A stretch of 64,000 nt of DNA, from NCBI RefSeq assembly GCF_029633865.1, contig NC_079212.1, forward strand, positions 102,936,584 through 103,000,583. Reading direction: 5' to 3'. The position numbers and the translations under genes were made by a program. Source of the stretch: Lampris incognitus. Its lineage: Eukaryota; Chordata; Actinopteri; Lampriformes; Lampridae. The notes under the pieces were generated by a model that was not told where the DNA came from, did not search any database, and worked only from the letters and a program-made list of their open reading frames with translations. Positions 13,347-22,197 of the stretch are shown here, piece by piece. Each line of letters starts with the position of its first letter. Position 1 is the stretch's first letter.

Positions 13347-16300
13347 TACTGAAAACAACTTACCAATGGCAAGATATAATCGGTGGCCAAAACACTTGAG
13401 CCTGGTCCCCTCATTAAGCTGCACTGCCTTCACCATGTTCGATGCATTGTCCGTCGTTTGGCAGACATGGTTGTCTTCATCGAGGTCCCAGCTGGTTAGG
13501 CCTTCTCTCAGGCCGGCTGCAATGTTCTCCCCAGTGTGGTCATCCGGGAAGTAAGCGGTCTGAAGACAGCGAGCTTTGAGGTCGGATTCTTCATTGATGA
13601 AATGCATGGTCAGACTCTGATAGGGTTCTGCTGTACAGCTTGACCACATGTCCATGATAGTAGCGAATAACACCGATGTTTATAGCTCTGCTGCAACTTT
13701 GTCTGCACATTTTATATAGCTCCGGTATGGCAACCTGGCTAAAATATGTGTGGGGTGGCATTCCATACAGTTTATCCAATGTCTTTGCCAAAGCCGTAAA
13801 CTCGGCCTTGGTGACTGTGTTGAGGGACATCATATCTTTCCCTATGAAGTCCACTATCGCCTGAATAATTTCGCAGTGCCATTTTGAATCTCATTGATAT
13901 GGAGATATACTCTCGAACATTTCGGTCAGTGATCCTTGCTGGGTGGTATTCAGTCTATTTGACATACTGGGGGTTGGGTTTTTAGCCAAGCAACTGTCAT
14001 AGATGGCCTTGTGGTGCTTTCTTAAATGCTGGAACAGGTTTGTGTTGCCCCCTGTTGTAGTTACGGTAGCAAGACATGTTCTGCACAATACCTGACTGTG
14101 CAGCATCTTCTTTCCTAGATCCAAAATAGGTCCAGACAACCGACGGACTGCTCTTCTTTGACACTAAAGTCACCTTTTCAGTGTTCGGTTCTGCCAACGC
14201 CATGTTCACAAAATAGTAATGTTACTGCTAGAATCAAAGCATAGCGTGGCAAGTTGTTTTCTTCAATTACTGCTCTCACTCGCATGTCACGTGAGCATAG
14301 AGGTAGCATGTGTGTAAGTGAACCCCATGTGGTTAGGTTGTTTCCGACCCTCTGATTGGCAAGATCATGTAGCAACAAAAAAAAAAGCCAGAAAAAAACT
14401 TTTTTTTTATTGCAGCTTTTACGATTTGAAAATCTCGTTCTATTAAGTCGCACTTTCAGTTTGAATTCAATTAATCGTTCAGCCCTAGTTTGGATGAACA
14501 AACCAAGTCAAACACAAAATAACGTAGCTTCCTATGGAGAGCTAATGACCTCACGTTTAACACTGATTCACAGAAAGTTGAATCAGTTCATCTGTTTATT
14601 GAGAGAGAAACGTTTCATCACTCAACTAGGTGACCTCTTCAGTCTCAACTTACTGCAGGTATCCCCACCCTTATAAACAATACAGTGACATAACGACCAA
14701 AAACAACAATCGGTTTCATATGCAAATTGTTGAGGCCATTAACCAGAGTTACAATGGCAATGTGTACTATTCACAGAAGATTGGGGAATGGTTGAAATTA
14801 CAGCATTGTAAGAAGGCGACAGATGTACTCTTAGTGCCCCCCCCCCCCCCGGTTCAGGGATGGTTGTTCCCTCTTCACACAAATGGCCTCTTTGGCCATC
14901 TATGGCCTGTAGATGGGTGTAGACTGTGGCGTCCTGGCCTGACACATTAGCTCTTCTGTGTTGCGCCATCCTTTTGGCAATCACTACCCATCTTTCAGCG
15001 TGAGGTTGAAAACTCACCTCTTCAACAACTACCACTACCCTGTTACTTGTTATTTGCACTTATTGTATTCACTCACTTAAAAAACAAAAAACAAAAATAT
15101 CTCTTTCTTGTGCTTTTACTTTATCACTGGTTTTGCTCTTTTGCTCTTGCTCAGACACAATTGGCCTTGTCTGTGGGTGGGAAGCTGGGTGTGGGTATGC
15201 GTCCTGGTCACTGCACTAGCGTCTCCTCTGGTAGGTCGGGGCACCTGTTCGGGGGACAGGGGAACAGTGTCCCTCTGGTGAAACTCCTCACTCATGTGAA
15301 AAGAAGCAGCTGGCGACTCCACATTTATTAGAGGAGGCATTTGGTTGTCTGCAGCCCTCCCTAGATCAGTAGAAGGGGGTGGAGCAGTGACCGGGACAGC
15401 TCGGAAGAGTGGGGTAATTGGCCAAGTACAATTGGGGGGGAAAATAAATCCCCCCAAAAAAAGAAGAAGTTCAACCTGCCATAGGAACTGCTGACTCAGT
15501 TATACACTGCAATAATCCAGTCTGTCCTCTGCACTTCCATCACTGTCTGGTTTGGATCGGCCACTAAACAGGACAGGGACAGACTACTACAATGGACAGT
15601 TAGGTCTGCAGAGAAAATCATTGGTGCCAACCCGTCCTCCATTCACAGTCAGGAAATGGACAGGCAACATCACTGCAGACCCATCACACACTGGTCACAA
15701 CCTGTTCCAACCCCTCTCCTCGGGTAGGCGCTACAGAGCACTGTACCCCAAAACAACCAGATATAAAAAGTTTCTTTCTGCAGCCTGTCATTCAAATTAA
15801 TGCTTAACATTGTCAATAAAGCCAACAATTTTGTATATACTGTACATTGTACATACACTGGTATGCTCTGTCATGTCCATCTACCTCAAACACGTAAGTA
15901 AACTGTTAACATTTATTTCAGCATCTCTGATATATTCTCTGCACCATTGCACTTAATTGCCTCTTATTTCGCCTGTATATAGTCAATCTTTGTGTATATA
16001 TCGGAAGATTGTTGTGTTGTACTGTTGCTATTCTATATTAAGTACACCGAGAGAGCCACAAAACCCAAGTCAAATTCCATGTATGTGCAAACCTACATGG
16101 CCATTAAAGATGATTTTGATTTGGGTATTGTTTATATGGGTGGGGAGACTGAAGAGGTAACTTAGATGAGTGATGAAACGTTTCTCTCAATAAACATTAT
16201 GTCCAGATGAACTGATTCAACTTCCTGTGATTTTCTTACCTGGATTATTGAGCATGCATAAAGACATTTTAACATTATCAACTTTTTTTTTTTTTCCAAA

Positions 16301-18650
16301 AAACCATTGCACCATGTCAAGCTTTCAGGTCTGCTATCTGGTCACATCAACTGTTGTGGCAGCTTGCAGCACACTTTTGTCATTTGCTACATTATTATCT
16401 TTTGATTGATGGATACTATTGGTTTTATTATACGATTTTAATTTTACACCTTGATTCAAACTAAATTTCACTCTTCTAAGACAATAAAATCCCCTTGAGA
16501 AGGGCCACAGCATTAATTTCATTGCATACTGTAGACAGCGATGCCCTGTGGACTGGCAGCCAGTCCAGGGTATCTCCCCGCCTGCTGCCCAATGACTGCT
16601 GAGATAGGCTCCAGCATCCTGTGACCCCAATTGGGATAAGTGGCTTGGATAATGGATGGATGGATTTCAGACAGTTTGGAAAGAGGAGAGTAGTCAGACT
16701 ACAGGAGAAACTCTCTGGCAGGGTTCACTGCAAAGTCACTGTGGCAGTACATATGGTACCAAAGGCAGGGGACTTCACCACCCAGTCATCACTGGGCACA
16801 GACAACACCATAATCTTTCTTTTTTTGACTATGAAGAGCTGACTGGTACTGACCTGAGCTTGGCCGTCCGGAGAATCCTTGTGAGAGAGACACAGTTTCC
16901 CTCCATCAGCCCTTTACCAACGGTTGGGGTAGAGCCCTTCCGACAGGCCGCATACAGGGAGCAGGCCAGCCAGTGGACCACCTCCCCCTGGATTATGATA
17001 CCATTATTATTACACAGTGATAATGGCATGGGAGGAGAAACTTTTCAACAAGGTGATGATTATGAGAAAGGTGCTGTGGTAACATTGTCAACCACAGCTT
17101 CCTTCAACTAAAGCAACTTTGCTTTCAGAGAACATGACAGTTACTGTATCACATCAATCAAATATGATATTTACTGACAAGAACAGCAAAAAATATACAA
17201 CATGGAAAATCAGTCTGCTTGGAACAGGATACACAGTTACAAGTGTATTATAACAATATAGTATATATCAGTAATTGCCTTTGGCTGATCTTGTTTTCTA
17301 ATCTGGCAAAACAGGATTTTGAAGGAAAGTGGAAACAACATGCTACATAGAAAGAACAACTGTATCAGCTGAATATTTCACATTTGAATTGTTCAAAACC
17401 TACTGCACAATGACAGTATAACCAATTATTACTTAGAACAAGATTACCGAGAACAACTCCAATGGCAACACAGGACCTGAGTCACAAACTATAAATATCA
17501 GGATAGGAATACAGGTCAAACTACACAAAAGTAAGTTTACAGAGACTTTACAGAGAAGTTTATAATGATGCAACGAGAATACAACTAAAAAGACCTAGAT
17601 GGTGTACTGCAAGTGAAAAGCTTGCAGGCTGCAGGAGTCAATACCTTTCAGGCGCTTCTAAGAAATCTCACGTACAAATTTATTTGCCGGCTCAATGACT
17701 CTGATAATGTAATCATCAAGGGTTTAACTAATATAAAGATTCAGTGCCACACGCTACCAATCCTGGCGGTGGGACCACTGGTATAGCTGCCTTCTTATAA
17801 GACACTGATTTGTTCCATTTATGTTATTTTATTGTGTTTACTCTGTATACTGTCAAGGGTTTGTCTTTTACCTATTTGTCTTTGTTGTGGACCCTGAGTC
17901 TGCAATAAATTTTTGAATTGAAGTGAATCGAATTTGTTCTTCACAAGCTGCAGGTGTTTGAAGTATTACCTAGCTACTCTCACCAATCTATCTTTATCAG
18001 CTGCAGGAGCACCCAAACAATGGTGAGTCACTGGCCAAAATATCACAGGACAACCAGCCATAACCAGCAGATACAACACAATGCCACTACAAGATCAATT
18101 TGATCCATACACACAGTTTGTTGAGGATGCTGGCCAAAATAGCAAGGCCAGTGACATAACATGCTCATGAGGAAGTGTCATATTATGATAAGTTGTGTAA
18201 TAACTGATAAAGCGTTGAAGCACCAAAGCTTTGTACGACACACTTCATTCCACTGTGTAGACGATCTAATCTTCGGGAAATAACGTTAACATGCTGACGA
18301 AAGCCATCATTTTAGGGGTAAAGCACAAATCGGTGTTCGTCTTTCATTTGACATCTAAGTTTTAGGTTGGGTTTTTCCTCAAGAACAACTAAGGGTCGGT
18401 GGAGAGCCGTGTGAATGTGTCCATGAATGTGTAGCTAACACAAAAAGGTGACAGTCCAGCAGCTAAGTACAAGCATGTTAACCGTTACCTCCAGTGTGTA
18501 CGTGTTCCACATTGCGGTGAAGTTTTCCATAGTTTCAGTAGCGGTCTGCTCGTCCATGTTCAACTCCTGACAGAGCGTCTCCAAACTCCTCCGCGCTGAA
18601 CTTTCGTCCATTCTTCCTGAATCGGAATCGGACGACTCGTCTCCCCGCAT
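105..18650 (-). CDS. rbl1: Retinoblastoma-like protein 1 (p107), N-terminal nine coding exons; 3' part off the left edge
   Basis: Pocket protein that binds E2F4/5 and cyclin-CDK complexes in the nucleus and represses cell-cycle genes. Coding exons in transcript order: 18650-18489, 16987-16854, 10829-10626, 10519-10455, 9274-9146, 2730-2567, 2106-2042, 616-442, 271-105. All have GT-AG borders and matching phases and total 1265 nt (about 421 codons). Segments that identify p107: LEGEVVHWLACSLYAACRK (exon 2), RLERNFEVSTVIFRKFEPIF (exon 3), FCWTLFVYTKGNFRMIGDDL (exons 4-5), LCELHDGLVVEAKGIKQHYF (exon 6), EEYVLTVGDFDERVFLGADA (exon 8), APSTPLTGRVYLKEKD (exon 9). This covers the N-terminal cyclin-like region, with the conserved STPLTG CDK-type site just before pocket A; pocket A/B and the C-terminus lie outside. 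The start ATG opens MRGDESSDSDSGRMDE, an acidic serine-rich leader unlike the mammalian one. p107 is preferred over p130 (RBL2) from remembered sequence. Introns reach 7 kb and are full of transposons. Confidence 0.96.
389..430. repeat. (GT)n microsatellite with GC-alternating end
   Basis: Perfect alternating purine-pyrimidine run that begins about 10 bp past the donor of rbl1 exon 8. It lies in the intron and creates spurious Thr-His reading frames. Confidence 0.95.
871..1887. mobile_element. Non-autonomous hAT-type element with 8-bp target duplication (rbl1 intron)
   Basis: Inverted ends TATGGATGTACCGATG (from 879) and the complement of TAGGGATGCACCGATAC (to 1879) bound 1001 bp. An exact 8-bp duplication, CTACATTT, flanks it at 871-878 and 1880-1887, the hallmark of hAT transposition. 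Subterminal motifs (AAGTACAAGTACTT on the left, repeated CCGATATC-type words on the right) resemble hAT elements common in fish. No transposase is encoded; reading frames inside are short. Confidence 0.85.
2866..4060 (+). mobile_element. L2-like LINE 3' half, degraded
   Basis: Contains the reverse-transcriptase segments CGIPQ (followed by a frameshift) and FYADDTQLY (YADD catalytic motif at about 2995-3025), then the post-RT region and an A/T-rich 3' UTR ending in AAGCAATTTGTAACC and AAAAGTGCTT words like those at L2-type 3' ends. The frame is broken in several places. It sits in an rbl1 intron, antisense to the gene. Confidence 0.8.
4440..4660 (-). mobile_element. LINE 3'-end fragment
   Basis: Begins TTAGAATCAGAATCATATTTATTG, the complement of a 3' terminal sequence of fish LINEs that also appears at 28898 in this window. 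An (AT)n/(AC)n run at 4567-4599 follows. No coding part is left. Confidence 0.5.
4717..6680 (-). repeat. 800-bp tandem duplication of an internally deleted L2-like LINE
   Basis: Two copies start with near-identical AGAATGATAARCTGTTGTAG at 4717 and 5517. Each holds an L2-type 3' end (minus strand; trinucleotide TTA-type tail, GCTATATAAATA motif) joined to an endonuclease piece containing ILGDFNIHVCCPSHS. Copy 2 still contains a 465-bp SINE (5777-6243) that is almost wholly deleted in copy 1. Since sequence beyond the LINE 3' end is shared, this is a segmental duplication rather than two insertions. Confidence 0.8.
5777..6243 (-). mobile_element. tRNA-derived SINE, family 1, minus-strand copy
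   Basis: The complement carries a tRNA-like head with a GTTCGAATCCCCGTG box-B-like word and the long body shared with 15125, 35046, 39343 and 42443. It lies inside copy 2 of the L2 duplication. Confidence 0.8.
6689..7347 (+). mobile_element. LINE 3' fragment inserted in the L2-like element
   Basis: Encodes the C-terminal part of a non-LTR ORF2 (KKVQQRLHFLMRLRSAFLS ... SILTSCISVWYGNCT ... LHSGRHYRSLRAH ... LKNSFFPQAVAHL), open for 136 codons to a stop near 7115. A 3' UTR follows, ending ACAATAAACTGAATTGAATTG. In the tandem sister copy the flanks are contiguous near 5423, so the insertion point can be read directly. Exact family not determined (Rex-like). Confidence 0.75.
7349..7770 (-). mobile_element. 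L2-like endonuclease N-terminal fragment
   Basis: Minus-strand reading includes FGLLNVRAPGNKSFIIND and FIITESWLSPGDT, typical of the start of a LINE apurinic-type endonuclease. It is the continuation of the 6310-6680 piece, separated from it by the LINE insertion at 6689-7347. Confidence 0.75.
7930..8620 (-). mobile_element. LINE ORF2 C-terminal/3' fragment split by a MITE
   Basis: Minus-strand words AVIGRNLPALQDLYTSRTLK and AGKIMVDPSHPAQ match the same ORF2 end found at 15550. The conserved CCGGGAAGAAGCTGTTCTTG stretch of the 3' region lies at 8118. A 177-bp inverted-repeat insertion (8215-8391) interrupts it. Confidence 0.7.
8215..8391. mobile_element. MITE with about 41-bp terminal inverted repeats
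   Basis: Left arm 8215-8255 (CAGAGGTGGAACAACCAGGT then CCAGAAAGTAAAAACCCTAA) pairs with the arm ending at 8391 with only about three mismatches. It has no coding capacity. Flanks carry related CTGGGTG words, a possible but imperfect target duplication. Confidence 0.75.
9425..10215 (-). mobile_element. Old SINE (family 2) fragments separated by unrelated sequence
   Basis: 9436-9510 (GGCAGGGAGACATCCTGGAC ...) and 10087-10215 (CTGTGGGAGTAAACCAGGGA ... GGCTGTGAAGCAACAGT) are the complement of the two halves of the SINE seen whole at 12826. About 570 bp of unassigned sequence lies between them. Confidence 0.55.
10880..11640. other. rbl1 intron, unassigned sequence
   Basis: A/T-rich DNA with many stops in all frames and no recognisable gene or repeat, apart from short homopolymers. 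Confidence 0.5.
11646..11783. mobile_element. Short palindromic MITE
   Basis: Left arm TGATGGCCCTACAAAAGCTG ... GTGGTCTGAATTCA (about 11647-11690) is inverted at the right (TGAATTCAGACCAAAACATAACAG ... TTTAGGGCCAAC, to about 11779), leaving a small centre. It resembles fold-back MITEs; no clear target duplication was found. Confidence 0.65.
12812..13190 (+). mobile_element. tRNA-derived SINE, family 2, complete, with 14-bp target duplication
   Basis: The element runs from GGCGGCACGGCGGCACAGTG at 12826 (tRNA-like head) to the GGATAATGGATGG tail at 13176. ATTTTCTGAAAGAA is repeated exactly at 12812-12825 and 13177-13190. The central core (TGTGTGGGTTTCCTCCGGGT, TTTCCTCCCACAGTCCAAAG) is shared by many teleost SINEs. 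It interrupts the hAT element, so it is the younger insertion. Confidence 0.92.
13271..13344. repeat. (CA)n microsatellite
   Basis: About 37 repeat units, adjoining the truncated 3' end of the hAT coding region. Confidence 0.98.
15125..15460 (+). mobile_element. tRNA-derived SINE, family 1, 5'-truncated
   Basis: Lacks the tRNA-like head; begins at CAGACACAATTGGCCTTGTC and ends at GGCCAAGTACAATTGGGGGG, as in the full copies at 35046 and 42443. Confidence 0.8.
15462..16125 (+). mobile_element. LINE ORF2 C-terminal fragment with 3' UTR
   Basis: Encodes ITADPSHTGHNLFQPLSSGR and RYRALYPKTTRYKKFLSAA, the same ORF2 end as 6689-7115. The 3' UTR runs through CAATCTTTGTGTATATATC to about 16125; its complement occurs at 28895-29135. 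Confidence 0.7.
16535..16672 (+). mobile_element. SINE family 2, 3' fragment
   Basis: CCAGTCCAGGGTATCTCCCC ... CCAATGACTGCTGAGATAGG ... GATAATGGATGGATGGAT, the terminal third of the SINE at 12826, ending about 180 bp from rbl1 exon 2. Confidence 0.8.
17030..18460. other. rbl1 intron 1, mostly unassigned
   Basis: No gene found. 17790-17935 looks like an old LINE 3' end (TGTCTTTGTTGTGGACCCTG ... GCAATAAATTTTTGAATTGA). Confidence 0.4.
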
Positions 18651-18789
18651 TCGTAAAACTTAAGTACAGAGTCCGGTTAAGTTTAAAATCCCCGTTCAGA
18701 GTCTAGCAACCAAAACACTAGTAAAGTGTCCAGACCTAAACACCACGTCCCGGACCAACTTCCGCCACTGTCTCCCACAATGCATTGTC

Positions 18790-18801
18790 TTGGCGCGAAA
18801 A
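18790..18801 (-). promoter_or_regulatory. Consensus E2F site in the rbl1 promoter
   Basis: The minus strand reads TTTTCGCGCCAA, a near-perfect E2F/DP element, 140 bp upstream of the rbl1 ATG. RBL1 is an established E2F target in mammals, so cell-cycle autoregulation through this site is the natural inference. The transcription start is not known from sequence alone. Confidence 0.7.
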
Positions 18802-18815
18802 GGGCCCAGCTCCAT

Positions 18816-18847
18816 CCAATGACAGACGAATAAACATGGGCGGGAAC
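18816..18847 (-). promoter_or_regulatory. Second E2F-like site and a CCAAT motif upstream of rbl1
   Basis: 18838-18847 reads GTTCCCGCCC on the minus strand, matching the TTSSCGC E2F core, and CCAAT lies on the plus strand at 18816-18820. No clear TATA box is visible. An E2F pair plus CCAAT without TATA is usual for cell-cycle promoters. Assignment rests on motifs only. Confidence 0.45.
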
Positions 18848-19383
18848 AATATGTTCGCCCAACCCTCTTCTCGCCTCGTGGCGCTTTAACCAGCTCTCGC
18901 TTTATATATCTTTCACAATTCAACGTTGACGTGCCAATAAAAAGCCCCCCCCCCCAAAAAAAAAACAGAACTGTAATGGTATGTGTTCTCAGTAAAATAT
19001 GTATGTAAATGCACTGTGATCTCAGCTGTTGTGTCTTCAATGTTTTTGTTTTGTTTTCCTTTTTTATTATCAATTTTTATTTGTTTGTACTGTAGTCATT
19101 CATGTTGTAAAAATGTGACATGTACAACTTGTTGCTAATTAGACAATAAAGGGGGAAAATTCAGCGTTGACATAACGATAGGATTCTAGTGGGGCAGACT
19201 GCCAGTTTTAACACATCAAAACTTGAGCTGAAGTCATTACGGTTTTCACCTCACAATACATCTATGAAGGCTTTTTTGGGGGGGGGGGATTTGGGCACAT
19301 CCAGACAGACAAATATTTTAAAAAGTATAACGTAAGAATAACAAATCTAACGGAGGAGTACAACTCTTTTTTAATCTTTCAAA

Positions 19384-19535
19384 GAAGGTTGAATCAATTC
19401 ATCTGGATACAACGTTTATTGACAGATACCTTTCATCACTCAAGTGACCAATCTGTCAATAAACGTATCCAGATGAACTGAACCTTCCTTGATTTGCTTA
19501 CCTGGACTATTGAGCATGCATCAAGACAACCTTTT
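19384..19535. mobile_element. Fold-back repeat: two dispersed-repeat ends head to head
   Basis: GGTTGAATCAATTCATCTGG ATACAACGTTTATTGACAG (19387 on) is followed at 19450 by its inverted partner CTGTCAATAAACGTATCCAG ATGAACTGAACC. The arms are about 40 bp. The right arm continues with TTGAGCATGCATCAAGACA, as in the copies at 16160 and 24545. Confidence 0.7.
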
Positions 19536-19890
19536 TTAAAAAATATATATATAATCTTTGTTATCATCTGCAAGCTACCATTGCATTGTCCAAGAAAAAA
19601 AATTATAGTAGCTATGAAATCAGTCTATGAGTATTAGTCCAGTAGGCCAAAGCGCAACTATTTTGATTTTTTTTTTATATTTATAAAAAAAAGAAAAATA
19701 ATTTGTGTGTGACATAATTTTTTAGTATTATTACTGTGGGTTGACCAAAAACATCCTAAATGCCAATACCTTAAAATTTTCAAATTTAAAATGAGTTTTA
19801 GAGTCATTTACAAGCTTTCCACAGTGGACCACAGTCAGGTCTCCCATCCATTCATATCATTAAACAAAAGAGTTTAAAACCATTGCTGTG

Positions 19891-22197
19891 GCACCTGTAA
19901 CGGTATGCTTGATTGTGACACTGTGAGTGATGTAAAGCAGAGCGTAAAGGGGGTTGGACGTGGGGAGGCGGACGACTGTGATACGTGAATGTAGTGCTTG
20001 AGCTACGCAAAATAAAGGTTAACAAAATGAACATCCTAACACTGGACACTGGATTATTTTAACAATAAACACCAACAGGGTTTATTACATGGTGTCAGAA
20101 GCGGCGGAAAGAAGATGGCAAAGTTTAATCCACTGGAGAATTTCTGCCTCGAAAATCCAGCGGAGTGGGAGGACTGGAAGAAACGCTTCACGCGCTATCG
20201 GACAGCTACAAAGCTAGATAAAGAGGACGGAAGCGTGCAAGTAAGCCCTCCTATCTATGCATTAGGTAGCGAGGCAGAACACATTGTAACGTGCATGGAT
20301 AAGTAGACACGTTAGCCCTTGGCTAACGGGTCGGACCCTTTAGTCGAGCGGGTAAAGTTGTCACCCGCGTTGCGAGAGATACGGGTGATCCATGATCGTT
20401 ACAATATATTTAGTTCGTTCACTTTTGAGGAAGGTGAGGACACGGACTATGGGGTGGTTATGGAGAAGTTTGACGCCTACTTCATACCGAAGCGTAACGT
20501 CATTCACGAGAGAGCCTGTTTTTACCAGCGGGTGCAATGTGCAGGGGAGAGAGTGGAGACATTTATTCGCGCTCTTTATGAGCTTTCAGAGCACTGTGAT
20601 TTCGGAGCTAAACGTGAGGAACACATTAGGGACCGAATCGTGGTAGGAATCCAGGATCAGGAACTGTCTCTCAAGCTACAACTCACCCCGAACCTCACCA
20701 AAACGTGCGGTAGATGTGGTAAAGCAATGCACAAGAAGCAAGATAAATGCCCCGCAGCCAAGTCCACATGCCACAGGTGCAAGAAAACAGGACATTGGGA
20801 AAGGATGTGCAAAAGCAAACTGGTGAGTGACGTCACAGAGGGTGACGAGGATCCATCTTTTTGGGCTCAGTTAATAGCACACTCACAAGCAACAAACAGT
20901 GGACTGTACAACTGGACATAGGTAGCACACATGTCACATTCAAAATAGACACTGGGGCCGACGTGTGTGTCATGAGTGAGGAGACCTTCAAAACACTAAA
21001 ACCAGAGAGAAAGTTGCGCCAGGCTAAGACTGGACTGTGTGGCCCAGGCGGCCAGTTGAATTGTGTAGGCCAATTCACAGCACACGCGGTGCACAAGGAC
21101 AACAACTATACGTTTGAGGTCTATGTTGTCAGAGGAGACAGCGTGATTAATTTACTCAGCTGACCAGTAACACAGGAAATGGGCCTAGTGAACAAAGTTT
21201 ATGTGGTTCACAACACCAGAGAGTTTGGCCTGCTCAAGACACAGCCAGTAAAAATAGTGCTAAGGGAGGACGCACAACCCTACGCAGTCCACACCACACA
21301 CGGGCTCCCCATCCCTCTCTTGAAGCCAATCAAGGAGGAGTTGGAAAGGATGCTAGACAACCAAAAGTCCTGGCTTACACCTGCAGTAGTGACCAACGAG
21401 AGTTTCACACCGAGGTCCTACCTCATTGAGACGGAGCAGGGAGCTACACTCTGCCATAACAGGCGCCACCTCCAGACAGTGCCCACTGCAGGATCACTGG
21501 TGCCAGACACCACACCCATACCTACCCCAGACCAGCCGCCGGACACCCAAGTAAGGCCAAAGAATGATCCTCCTGTCCTGAGCGGGAGTAAACCCAAAGA
21601 CACTGATGAACTGATACGGACCAGGTCCTGCAGAGCCAATAAACCAGTCAAGAGACTGGACTTGTGAAAAAAAACTAATGGGAAAAGGGGGGGGGTGTAT
21701 GGGCAAGAAATGGACCGTTGAAATACTTATGTAATGTGAAGGAAAAAAAGCTCCAGAGAAAACTGTAAACTAATGAGTGGTTACTTATTGTTCCTGTAAA
21801 GTAAAAATAGTTCTAGAAAAGTAAGAAAACTAAAAGTAGCCAATTGGAACAGTAAAACTCAGTAACAGAAATGTAATGTTCTATTTCAGGTTATTTAATG
21901 TTTTGTAGTGAACCAGAATATGCTTCACTGTTACTTAAATGTTGAGCAGTTGCACTATGATGAGAGGGGAAAGCGTTTAATGGGGGAGATGAAATGGTAT
22001 GCTTGATTGCAACAGTGTGAGTGATGTAAAGCAGAGTGGTATAGCCGTAAAGGGGGTTGGACGTGGGGAGAACGGTGACTGTGATGCATGAATGTAGTGC
22101 TTGAGTTACGCTAAGTAAAGGTTAACAAAACAAACATCCTAAGACTGGACACTGGATTATTTTAACAATAAACACCAAAAGGGTTTATTACAGCACC
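19891..22197 (+). mobile_element. Ty3/gypsy LTR retrotransposon, internally deleted, with both LTRs and 5-bp target duplication
   Basis: The LTRs at 19896-20089 and 21990-22192 (194 and 203 bp) both begin TG and end CA. GCACC is duplicated at 19891-19895 and 22193-22197. A primer-binding-site-like TGGTGTCAGAAGCGG follows the left LTR and a purine-rich tract (AATGGGGGAGA) precedes the right one. Internal remains in order: gag start (20115-20306, then a stop), gag body with two CCHC knuckles (CGRCGKAMHKKQDKC, CHRCKKTGHWERMC), an aspartic protease (FKIDTGADVCVM, 20861-21163), then an ORF joining the start of the reverse transcriptase region to the extreme C-terminal part of the integrase region. 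The RT catalytic core, RNase H and integrase core are absent, so the copy is defective. Confidence 0.92.
21179..21667 (+). pseudogene. Deletion-fused pol remnant of the gypsy element
   Basis: The first 60 or so codons (GLLKTQPVKIVLREDAQPYA, VPIPLL-like LPIPLLKPIKEELERML) are the linker just before RT. From about 21360 the frame reads WLTPAVVTNESFTPRSYLIE and RNRRHLQ-like NRRHLQTV, typical of the post-integrase C-terminal region. The junction falls near 21360 and the frame stays open for 162 codons. Confidence 0.75.

Larger units (their letters stand above)
12112..14495 (-). mobile_element. ZBED-type hAT transposon, decayed, with an 8-bp target duplication
   Basis: Terminal inverted repeats TAGGGCTGAACGATT (12120) and its complement (to 14487) are flanked by GTAAGGAT and GTTTGGAT, an imperfect 8-bp duplication. 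The minus strand encodes the front of a hAT transposase: a BED finger with CRTC and HLRKHH, then a region with MDMWSSCTAEPYQSLTMHFI, YFPDDHTGENIAAGL and CFGHRLYLAIGK. Coding then stops at a (GT)n tract; the dimerisation C-terminus is missing. Several frameshifts separate the pieces. A SINE (12826-13176) is inserted in the 3' part. Confidence 0.85.
14567..16262. mobile_element. Region bounded by inverted copies of a dispersed repeat end
   Basis: AAACGTTTCATCACTCAACT-type sequence (minus orientation) at 14567-14640 is matched in plus orientation at 16160-16262 (GATGAAACGTTTCTCTCAAT ... GATTATTGAGCATGCATAAA). The same module occurs at 19384-19530 and 24545-24655. Between the arms lie a SINE body and a LINE 3' end. 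Whether the arms belong to one element is unclear. Confidence 0.45.

Noticed and set aside
13591-14209. Host ZBED gene
   Set aside because: Frameshifted, lacks the C-terminal domain, and lies between hAT terminal repeats with a target duplication.
16656-17111. 151-codon plus-strand ORF
   Set aside because: Antisense shadow over rbl1 exon 2 and a SINE end; no protein-like features.
20115-21667. A domesticated gag/protease host gene
   Set aside because: Flanked by LTRs and a target duplication, with a stop in gag and missing domains; a defective transposon.
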